Assembly: GCF_021917145.1 (NCBI RefSeq)
Contig: NW_025813761.1
Span: 159,936 to 223,935 of the forward strand
Reading direction: 5' to 3'
DNA length: 64,000 bases
From: Hypomesus transpacificus
Lineage: Eukaryota; Chordata; Actinopteri; Osmeriformes; Osmeridae
Each line of letters starts with the position of its first letter. The stretch's first letter is position 1. The notes below the pieces were generated by a model. The model had not been told where the DNA came from. It was given only the letters and a program-made list of their open reading frames with translations, and ran no database searches. Made by a program: the position numbers and the translations under genes. Shown piece by piece: positions 13,489-23,708 of this stretch.

Positions 13489-14340
13489 GATCTTTTACTG
13501 TACCATAAGTACACTCACCATTGGCATGTCATCATACGATCGTATTGAGGCCAATCGATCTGTACAAAAAAAACGTTAAGAAAAGTAAACGCAAAATTAG
13601 ATAAAATTGAACTGGTAATAGGAGTGTGCTTAAAGCTAGAACTGTGCTCGTAAGGCAAATTACCTACTGGGTTTCCTTGTAAATCCTCCAGTCTCTCGTG
13701 AAGGAGAGTGGTCTGTCTCTTCAGCTGTCCATTCAGGTCCACCTGGGTCTCATACCGAGTTTTCCACTCGTTACCTGGGGAACCCAGGATCAGCAATATT
13801 ATTATAGGAGGCCTAAACAGAAATACTGTGCTATAGGGAGATGCACATCAAGTAAATGTATGCATTGTTGTCTCCCTCTTCAAAAGGTGTCATCTTACGA
13901 CTGTTACCATTCCTACAATATAATAATTTACGCTACCTCTCAACGTTTGACTACAGCCTACTGCGGTAGTTCCAGTGCTCTCAAGTCTCACGCATTCCAT
14001 TTCTCAGGCAACAACTTGTTTTTCTCACGCTGAACGCAAACTTGAGAGCACTGTTCACACTTCACAGTATGATACAGGCTATGCCGGACACTCACCTTCC
14101 CCATCGACGCTGTGAAGTCTCTCTTGCAGTCCAGATAAAGTGCTCCTCAAATCGGATATGGACTCCTCCAGCATTTCCCTAAAAGCGGAGGCACAGATTC
14201 TAAACACGCAATTACCTTGCTTTAACTTCCCTACTTTTGTTCTATCGTGCGGCGAAATGTACTTACTTAATTTCTCTCTCCTGTTCCAGTTCGGCCTGCA
14301 AGCAAAATATATCATATTTGCTCAAGTCTGTCTCTCCCAT
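11350..14340 (-). CDS. ccdc169: Coiled-coil domain-containing protein 169, possibly lacking its last exon
   Basis: Six minus-strand exons join in phase: 14267-14340, 14096-14178, 13664-13774, 13519-13559, 12127-12225 and 11350-11403 (462 bp, 154 codons). The protein begins MGETDLSKYD and is predicted to be largely coiled coil. The core EGNEWKTRYETQVDLN is almost the same as the mammalian CCDC169 motif. Later segments DRLASIRSYDDMPM, the 33-residue coil starting DALRQRL and KTNDERRAYLSEIAK align in order with the mammalian exons. Function is poorly known; mammalian expression is mainly testicular (recalled, not shown here). The last exon ends at a good donor in phase 0, so a short C-terminal exon is expected at lower coordinates but was not found. 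Exon 1 is intact here and has a frameshifted copy at 17344-17419. Confidence 0.85.
12001..12023. repeat. Poly-G tract
   Basis: A G homopolymer of about 18 bases (with flanking G-rich sequence) in a ccdc169 intron. Runs of this kind often carry assembly length errors. Confidence 0.8.
12371..12455 (-). mobile_element. SINE fragment, second family
   Basis: The sequence tttagcagatgcttcaatcc followed by acgacgtacag and a degenerate tRNA-like B-box area (gcgttcaaaccttccaccac, tgagctaaacc) looks like a reversed tRNA-derived SINE. It differs from the family at 22662, 27419 and 59251. It lies in a ccdc169 intron. Confidence 0.5.
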
Positions 14341-14649
14341 GTTAGGCCACTAAATTACACTTATTAGGCCTACGTGAAAAGTTTGTTCCTCTGGTATCCC
14401 ATGGAAACCGCCGTATCCGACTTGCTGTAGAAAGAGGCGTGACCGCGACGCAATGGCCGAGTATAATTTACATACATTAGGACTACTGTTACTCACATAA
14501 TCGACATAAATGTGGGACATATGTTTTTTTATGTAAAGTTATCCGATATAAATAGCTTAGATATGTGTGTGGCTTGCAAAGATTGAATACACTACCGGTT
14601 TCACCTTTTTATTTTAACCAAGGGACAATAAACAGAAATATCAGTATGT

Positions 14650-14768
14650 TACGGTGGCCCTGAAGTGCAAATGACACCCCCTAAATTGACTCGTATTGGG
14701 GGGGAGTATTTTCATTTGGGGGATGTACTCATATTACGGGGTGTGGTTTGCACTTCAGGGCCACCGTA
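14650..14768. mobile_element. Palindromic MITE, about 119 bp
   Basis: The left arm tacggtggccctgaagtgca is matched exactly in reverse complement by the right arm ending at 14768. The loop is G/T-rich and non-coding. In the tandem copy of this region (17.3-18.3 kb) the flanking sequences are present but the element is not, so it inserted after the duplication. The target duplication is unclear, so the superfamily is open. Confidence 0.75.
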
Positions 14769-14958
14769 TGAATCACATACAATATCAAAATATATACATT
14801 TTAAGACACAACAAGTCGGCAGTTAATCAATCAGATATCTAAATGAAGTATTTAATAATAATAATAAAACAACACCTTAAAGTAAAAGCCTCTTTCTGCT
14901 AATTTTGCAAAAGAAAACAGAACACGTGACCACAGCAAAAAAATATAACCTACACCCC

Positions 14959-15115
14959 TTACTTCTCTTTCTCCCCATACTCCTTCTCCCGCTTCTCTGC
15001 CGGGATATTCGGTTCTCCGGTTGTCGGGTTGTGGTCTTTGACCACAGCCTTGGCAGTGGTCATCCTAGTGCTCTTCGATATGCCCTTTATGCCCAGGTTG
15101 TCCATGTTGAACATG
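14959..15115 (-). pseudogene. Relic of the last spart exon
   Basis: This minus-strand sequence resembles the last coding exon of spart (18134-18347): the same stop context, the GEKREKEYG-like end, the HNPTTG stretch and the NMDNL region can be followed with substitutions and small indels. It breaks near 15110, where a short inverted duplication (ggttgtccatg / catggacaacc) replaces the rest of the exon. No spart exons 3-6 exist beside it, so it is a remnant of a partial tandem duplication. Confidence 0.8.
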
Positions 15116-16280
15116 TTGAACATGGACAACCTAGGATGGTCCTAGAATCACTCCTGCTTCAGACCCCTTGTGACCCACCATGCCTCCTCTATCAAGAGGA
15201 GGGGGTGTAGGGGTGTTTAGGTGTAGGGGGTGCAAATGGGATTTTTGGATCTTAACATGGCTGGAAAGCTGCCAACAGTCAGAAGGAGGGTCTTCATTAG
15301 AACATCCATCACGCTGTAAGTTTCCTCAAGCTGTGGTTTTCTACCTGTGAGGAATGCACTGGTAAGGCTGCCAAGAGACCTTTCACCAGACATAAATTTG
15401 TGTGACGCTCATCATTTTCACAAGTATTTGAGTATGTAAACACTGGGTTGAATAGTTTGAATATGACAGAATGAATGTACTCTACCTAGGAAAAGGAAAC
15501 AAACTTGTAAAATAGCCAAGACAACAAGAAGACAACTCCCACACAGAATGATATCAAACACACTAATCTAACCGGAAATCTCTTAAGCAATCTGATTATC
15601 AAGAGTAACAAACAATCTAGGAAGTCATTTCAAAAGCAATCTAGCAAGTGATCTACCAAATGATGTAAACCTTTGTATGCTTGACTCTTCCCCTTTGAAA
15701 AGACAGCAATGAACACCCAAACTCTTCACGACAAGTGGCGGTTCTAGACACATTTTTATGGGGGGGCCAAGGGGGCCCCAAGGTGGGCCCAGTGTTTAAT
15801 CAGAGTGGTACATTAAAAAACAGAAACAAATGATATTAAAACATTACTTAATTTTGCTTTACATTAAAATCATACAAAAGCAAGTCATTTCAAACGCAAT
15901 CTAAAATATAAAGGTATTCAACCTGACTTCTCCGAGGGCCATACAGAGATCAGACTGTTTGTATTTTCAATAGTGTGTTATAACTTATTACTGAGTCTTC
16001 CATCCTGAAATGACTGGCAATTGAAATATACATTATACTGTAATAAAACAAATCCAGAGTTTAAGTTCGGGTATTGTATTGTATAGGAACCTAAAATGAC
16101 TATCTATACTAAGGGTACATCAACTATAAGTATTGGATAGATTCCCCCGCTCCCCCCTGGTGCTTCTGTGTGGGAGACCTTCCCAGCTCAGGCAGCAGTC
16201 TGCCCAGCTCAGGCAGTAGTCTGCCTAGCTCACAAACCAGAATCAGGGAGCCCACTCCGTCAAGGTGAATACTCCCACAC

Positions 16281-16660
16281 TGTCGCGGCTCAGGCCAAGA
16301 CCCAAATGCAGACAGCAGAGGCAGGTATAATGGGTAACAGTATTTTATTAATCTAAAATTGGCAGGCTGAATTGGGCACTTGGCAGGCAGGGTTTGGTAC
16401 ACGGGTAATCTAGATACACATACCAGGAACACTGAGAAGAACAATAAACCGGCTGGGATGACTCGGGAAATACACAAGACAAACTAGCAACCAGAACGAG
16501 GAGAGAGAGAGGTTAAATACACAAAGAAACAACCAGAACAAGGAGAGAGAAAGAGAGGTTAAATACACAAGGAAACAATCAGATCATAGGGAGCACCTGG
16601 AGTGGGGGGGAGGGGACAGGTAGCACAGGTGAAAAGAATTATGGTGTGATTGACACAATG
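16281..16660. mobile_element. Unclassified dispersed repeat of about 380 bp
   Basis: Where the homologous flank of gene A (near 22129-22145) runs straight from ctcccacac to tgacattatag, this copy carries about 380 extra bases beginning tcgcggctcaggccaagacc. The insert contains two tandem stretches of the form accagaac-gagga-ttaaatacacaa. It is therefore an insertion, but no superfamily signature was recognised. Confidence 0.5.
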
Positions 16661-16860
16661 ACATTATAGGTTATCATGTACGTGCTCATAAAATGAGCAA
16701 TAAAACCTAATCGCACAAATGTCACCACTCCGATTATTATTTATAGCCCACTACGCCCCTGTTCTACAGAAAAGCTGATCTCCATTCCAACGTGTCTTTC
16801 TTTCCTCATTCTCCCATCACCAGTCACACACCTGTGCATACCCAAAGAGACACAGTAAGT

Positions 16861-17051
16861 CAGGGGTGTCGAACTCCGGTCCTCGAGGGCCGCTGTCCTG
16901 CATGTTTTAGATGTTTCCCTGATCCAGCTCACCTGATTCGAATGAATGGTCGTTATAACAACCCTTTTAATTGAATCAGGTGTGTTGGAGCAGGGAAACA
17001 TCTAAAACATGCAGGACAGCGGCCCTCGAGGACCGGAGTTCGACACCCCTG
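16861..17051. mobile_element. hAT-type foldback MITE with perfect 8-bp target duplication
   Basis: The element starts caggggtgtcgaactccggt and ends with its reverse complement accggagttcgacacccctg. The inverted arms extend for about 75 bp each. It is flanked on both sides by cagtaagt (16853-16860 and 17052-17059), a perfect 8-bp duplication. It has no coding capacity and is nested inside the longer hAT-like element. Confidence 0.92.
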
Positions 17052-17343
17052 CAGTAAGTGATCTCAATACCTTGATATGTTTATCTAACTTTTTTATTTA
17101 CTGCGGCAAAAAAGGCTGCAATGTCCCTTCCTCGTTTCATGATGACTACTAAAAGAAAAACGTGTTAAAAAAAGAAAAGAAAAAACGTTTATTATTATTC
17201 AGTCAGCTCAGGGGGGCCACAGGGGGGGCCAGGGACATTGTTACAGGGGCACTGGCCCCCGTGTAGAACCGCCGCTGCTATAAACACGCGATGACCTTAC
17301 AACAACAATACTTTTGTTCTATTGTGCGGCCAAGGGTACTTAC

Positions 17344-17419
17344 TTCCTTTCTCTCTCCTGTTCCAATTCGGCCTGCAAGCGAGCTAGATCATATTTGATC
17401 AAGTCTGTCTTTCTCCCAT
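17344..17419 (-). pseudogene. Frameshifted copy of ccdc169 exon 1
   Basis: This 76-bp minus-strand copy of ccdc169 exon 1 keeps the ATG, the GTAAGT donor and the coil LQAELEQERE. It carries two extra bases after the third codon, which bring an in-frame TGA. About 300 bp on its upstream side (17420-17740) also matches the DNA upstream of the intact exon (14341-14640). The copy cannot start a functional ccdc169 protein from this ATG. Confidence 0.85.
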
Positions 17420-18133
17420 CGTAGGCCACAAAGTTGTACTAATTAGCCTACATTAAAAGTTTGTTCCTCTGGTATCCCATGGAAACTTCTGGTATCCGAC
17501 TTGCTGTAAGAAGAGGCGACGCAATGGCCCAGTTCATTTTACTTACATTGGAACTCATTTTCTAAAAAAATCGACATAAATGTGGGTCATAGGTTTTTTT
17601 ATGTAAAGTTATCCGATAGCAATAGTTGAGATGTGTGTGTGCGTTGCACACAAGTCTAAATGATGCATTATGAATGAATACACTACCGGTTTGACCTTTT
17701 TATTTTAACCAAGGGGCAAAAAATAGATCAACAGAAATATCATTATGTGTATTCACTAATGTACACATAGCCTAATCCTTTATTTACTTCATGGTATTTT
17801 GGGGGTTATCTTTGCAATATTAACAAATGGCATGAATAACACTAATTTACTTGAGTGGTTTAAATGTTAATAGTGCAAATAATTAGGGCTGGGAAATACT
17901 TAGATAAAATACACTGTGAATCACTTACAATATCAAAATATATCAATTTTGAGATGCAAGATGTCAACAGTTAATCAATCAGATATATGTAGTCTATAAT
18001 ATTAATTATATATATAATGCACATGGCCAAACAGATAATTATAATAATAATTAAAAAAACACCTAAAGTATAACCCTCTCTCTGCTCATTTTGCAAACAC
18101 GTGACCACAGCAAAAAAATATACCCTACACCTC

Positions 18134-21100
18134 TTACTTCGCTTTCTCCCCATACTCCTTCTCTCGCTTCTCGGCCGGTTCTCCGGTTGTCGGGTTGTGG
18201 TCTTTGACCGCAGCCTTGGCGGTGGTCTTCCCGGTGCCCTTCAATACGCCCTTTATTACCAGGTTGTCCATGTTGAAGGCCGTCACGCCCACGTTGACCA
18301 CAGACTGAACAGCCGTGTCTGTGGCTTGCCCGGTTTCCTCGCCATACCTTCACCACCAATGACAGCGGCCCGGGTTAGAAAATATAGTACGTCAACAAGA
18401 AAGCTATTACTAAGGACATGTTGGGGAGCCAGTTACAATATCTGTAGGCTACTAGAAAGTGCTAAATATCAAATATAGGACGAGCTAAAGGTAAGGCAAT
18501 AGGTCAGTGGCTAATTTGTTGTTATTGACCACAGCAGAATGTTACAGGTCAAAAAAAACAAGAGAGGTAAGGTATTTGAATTCATGTCCGTTTTATTCTA
18601 CACAAGTTAGATGAGAGTCACCACCTCACAGAATAACCAGCCGGACCACCACTCATTCCACACAGGCATTTAGCTGTCCACAACACAGATGACTCAGCGA
18701 AGACCCCAACAGACCAGACATGAAGCTGTCCCCAAAGCCCAAGCCACTTCATCATTTGCATATGCAGCCTCAACAAATGAAAAAGTAGGTATAATCAAAT
18801 CGTTTTGGTCATAAGTCCAACCCTGTAGCTTTTTATTCGAGAAGCCCAATTCCTCCATATTGCTTTCGGATCCGTGCGATCACCTCGATAAACACAAAGT
18901 CAAAAGGCTTGGTGTTGTTCTGAAATCGCCTCTGAGTTAGTCAGAGAAGAAGCAGGAGTGTTCAGCCACTAGGGGTCCGTTCAAATCTGTTTTGAACTCC
19001 CCTTCAGTTATATATTTCTGGGGTTTAACAGATTCTCTAGCCCCCTATATCTGAAAAAGAGGTGTGAAGTTATATTATTTCCCCAAAGTTGAAAACAAGT
19101 CCAGCCTGGGTGACTGTCTATCTCTGCATCCAATCCTGATCCATACAGTAGCTCCATAAGCCAATCACATTACTATTGAAACAGAGATATACTGACACCC
19201 AGGACGACTGGAATCGAACGCAAGGCTTGACAAAACAGAAAAGGACTGAGAGTGTAGCCCTCAGAAAAGGAGGAAACCGTGGATGACCGCGTCATTGGAG
19301 GAGAGGGAGAAGAGGAGGACTTACTTATACTTCACTGTCGTGACCGTCTCAGACCGCACGCTTTTGCCCACGGTCTTCGCCCCAGTTTCCAAACCGGTCC
19401 ATATAGCCGAGAGACCTGGTAAAAATAAGGTTCAAATAACCAGATGAGCATCTCACCAACCTGGAGTACACAGGGTTGACTTCCGAAACTGTTCTAAAGA
19501 AGATTTAAGCTGTCCTTCAGGACATAGGGGGTGTGTCTAATCGTACATTAGCAGCCAAACATAAGGCTACGATAGAGGCGACGCACCCTGCATACTGCTT
19601 GCTGCTACAATCATGGCACCATCCAGGTTTGAGCGTCCATCTTGGGTCTTCTTCATGGACTCTGGGATGAGCTTGGCGCCGTGTTTCTTCACGTGGGGGG
19701 CTAGCTTGTCCCCCACACATCCGGCTACCACGCACACTCCGTTTACTGCCAGTGCACGCACACACACACACACACACAGCGTGTCAAAAAAACACAATCA
19801 GAAAAGGATATAATCAAACACATGAATGAATGTCATGAGCAAAAAACGCACGCGTACGGGAGATACACATGGTGACATGCCAGTAATCATAACAACCACC
19901 GCCCCAAGCCCCCGATGTTTACCCAGGAACTGGCTGACGCGCACAGCGCCCCCGGTGGCCTGTTTGGCCACGTGCAGGCCCCTGGTCACGCGGGGGTTAA
20001 CCTCCGCAGGCGTGTTCTCCGGGGTGATGTGCTCGCGCAGCTTGGACGCTCCCTTGTGGATGGCCTTGCCAGTGGCCTCAGCCCCTTTCAGAAAGCCTTT
20101 ACTCAGCCAAGAGGTGCCTATGGGAGGGGATGAGAATGTTTTGTAAGTGAGGTACGTACACACGATGTATGTGTACGCATATCAATAAGTATATTTGTAT
20201 CTGTCAGAGAAGACTAGAGACTGTGTGGGATCCGGTGCCTTCCCACAAACCTTCGGTCTCACAGACACACACCTGCCAGGATGCTTTGGGACATCTTCTC
20301 GCTCCATTCAGGGACAGGCGGCTTCTCCTCCTCCCCCATCGCACCCCCAGTTGCCATGGGGACTCCTGACCTGTCCCCGGGCGGACCAATGGGGACTTTC
20401 TCACTCAGGTTCATGACCTCTGAACTCGACCCCTCCTCCAGAGCCTATCAAACGGGATGAGGTGACACGGTCCATATTACTGTTTGTTTTTGTATCTTAA
20501 CATGGCTGGAAGGGGGGGGGGGGGGTGCTTCATTAGAACATGCTGTTAGTGTTTCCTCAAGCTGTGGTTTTATACCGGTGACGAATGCACCAGTAAGGCT
20601 GCCAAGAGACTTTCCACCCAGACCTGAGTTAGTGTGACCCCCATCAAGTATCTGAGTACGTTAAACACCTACTTGATTCGCGTGAATGTGACGGAATGGA
20701 TGTACTCCATTCTTGTCGGACAAGGAAACAAACTTCTAAAATAGCCAAGACAACAAAAAGACAACTCCCACACAGAATGATATCAAACACAATAATCTAA
20801 CCGGAAATCTCTTAACCAATCTGATTATCAATAGTAACAAACAATATAGGAAGTCATTTCAAAAGCAATCTAGCAAGTGATCTACCAAATTATGTAAACC
20901 TTTGTATCCTTGACTCTTCCTCTTTGAAAAAACAGCAATGAACACCCAAAGTCTTCACGACCAGTGGCGGTTCTAGACAAATTTTAATGGGGGGGCCAAG
21001 GGGGGCCCAAGGGGGGCCCAGTGTTTAATCAGAGTGGCACACATTAAAAAACGGAAACAAATGATATTTAAACATTACTTAATTTTGCTTTACATTAAAA

Positions 21101-23612
21101 TCATACAAACGGCTCTGGCTCTCCCTCTTCCAGCTCCTCAGCTCTCTCAATACCTTGATATGTTTCTCTAACTTTTTTATTTAATGGGGCAAAAAAGGCT
21201 GCAATGTCCCTTCCTCGTTTCATGATGACTACTAGAAAAAGAAAATGTGTAAAACATTTTTGGGGGGGAATTTATTCAGTCAGGGGGGCCACAGGGTGGG
21301 CCAGGAATTTGTTTACAGGGGCACAGGCCCCTGTAGGCCCCCGTGTAGAACCGCCCCTGTTCACGACAGACCCCTTCTTGACCCCTTCTTGACCCCCATG
21401 TCGCCTTTATCAACTCCCATGTTCGCTAACACCAGCATATTCAGAGTAAACCAACCTGGATCCTGAGGTCTGTGAGCTGGGCCAGAATGTCCTGGAACAT
21501 GTCTCTGTCTGCCTCAGGCATCTCTGAGGACAGCACTATGCCCACGTAGGACCCCTGGGGGCCAGCCATGGTGTCTGGGAACATGAAGATGCCAGAGTTG
21601 GCCAGTAGCACTGGGGTCTCCAAGGTTACAGGGTAGAGCCAGTCACACACCTGCGTTTACACAAAGAGACACACACTAAGTGATTCAGCGGTTTCCACAC
21701 AGAGAATGGAGCTTGCAACTCACACAAACGACTATTTCTTTTTAGGCGTGCTCAAGCACACCTAATTTTAATCTCAGCATCCCTAAAAACATATTCATTT
21801 AAATTAAATTAAAACTATTGAATTATTATGAATTATTATCATCTTAAATAGGTTTTAGCGCTCTAACAAGAGTTTGCAAACGTGTCTGTTAGTGACAGAT
21901 AACAAACAATTAAAGGTTCAAAGGGCTTTAAACAGGTGTAATGATTAAAGAGATGTTTGACGCCAAAAGGGTAGAGGAGAGTTCAATGACATTGAGCCTC
22001 ATTCACCAAAGGTTTTTAAGAACAATTTGTTCTCAAGCCCCACGTATGCAGTTGTCAGGGAGTACTCCCAAGCAGTAGTCTGCCCAGCACACAAACCAGA
22101 AGCAAAGAGCCCACTTCCTCAAGGTGAATACTCCCACACAGTGACATTATAGCCTATCATTTACGTGCCGTTCATAGACTCGAAACTGATCCGCAAATAG
22201 AAACTGATCTCACGAACGTCACCAATCCGATTTATTTTTATTGTCCATGTCACCCCCATGAATCTCCATTCCAACGTGTCCTTCTTTCCTCATTCTTCCA
22301 TAACATATTCAGTAGTTCCTTCAGAGCGTTTTGGTTTAAAAGCAGATGCTGCAGTCACAGGTGCTCACATGCGGTAGGCACCATGTCTGTCTCTACCATC
22401 CTGCTGCCTCTGTTGCTGCTGCTCTCTGGATCCTCAGCCTCCCACTTCCACGGAGGGACCATGACCTTTAACCCCAAAGGAGTCAACGCAGACGGATCCT
22501 ACACGGTAAGACCACAAAGTGGAAACAGCCATCTGACTATAGTGTGGATGTCTGATTTCTTCTAAATTACACAGAAAAGGATAAATGTTTTTGAGTGGAA
22601 GATACTGGTAGCTGCTTGGCATTTATTTTATGCGCAGTCAGGGATTTCCCTGCCTATTTTTTACATTTTTACATTTAGTCATTTTTAGCAGACACTCTTA
22701 TCCAGAGTGACTTACAGTAAGTACAGGGACATTCTCCCCGAGGCAAGTAGGGTGAAGTGCCTTGCCCAAGGACACAACGTCATGTGCACCGGCCGGGAAT
22801 CAAACTGGCAACCTTCAGATTACTAGCCCGATGCTCTACCCGCTCAGCCATCTGACTCCCTATTTGAACTCTATTTGATATAGATGTAAGATTACAAATC
22901 TTGGATAAGAGCGTCGGCTAAATGACTAAATGTAATGTAAATCAAGCCCATTATGTAGTTAGCATTGAGCCTGCTACTGTTGTGAAAGTATGTTGTATTT
23001 GTCATATGTTATAAAACATGACTCAAGTGATTCAATGATTGTAGGTGGACATTCGCTTCAAGTTGGCCCTTCAAGCGACATGTTCCACTACAGCCTGGGC
23101 TAACCTTTGGACATGTACGAGTGGAAATTGTGGCAGTATTAGCAGCAATGCTCTGTATAACCTGGACAGTAGCAGTGGAGACTGGTGCCAGTGGGAAGAA
23201 GTCATGATTAGAAATGTTGACACCAACCTACCTTTTATACTTCAGTAAGTGTTGAAAAAACCATGGAAAAACTTTGCACAAGCATATGTTTGTTAATGTT
23301 TATAGTATTTTCCCAGTTAAGTCCCATGCCTGTGCAACTATAACATACTTTACATTCATGTTGATAGACTGTCTGGTGGTAACTGGATCACCACCTATGT
23401 TGGGGGTATATCATGGAGACTAAGAACTACGGTGGATCTGGGAGTGAGGTCTGACACAGGGACAGCCAACAGATCCCCACAGACCACAGTCATACCTCTT
23501 CTGCTGTAAGTTGTATTTATCTGATTAGATTAATCTGTGTGAGCCCAATAACTAAATACGAGGGTTTACTCAAAAAATAACTATCCCTCTCTCCCTCTCT
23601 CCCTCTCTCCCT

Positions 23613-23660
<48 letters not shown>

Positions 23661-23663
23661 CTC

Positions 23664-23708
<45 letters not shown>

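Larger units (their letters stand above)
15725..17277. mobile_element. Long hAT-like element carrying captured local sequence
   Basis: The left end (aagtggcggttctagac, from 15733) follows ttcacgac, the same 8 bp that flank the short copy at 20962-21359. The right end, ...gtagaaccgccgctg, stops at 17277. The first 150 bp and last 210 bp match the short copy. The middle, about 15881-17065, instead holds sequence resembling the 5' flank of mucin-like genes A and B, a scrap from beside spart exon 2, an unrelated repeat of about 380 bp (16281-16660) and a nested MITE. No ttcacgac follows the right end; ccdc169-like DNA starts at once. No transposase frame is visible. Confidence 0.65.
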
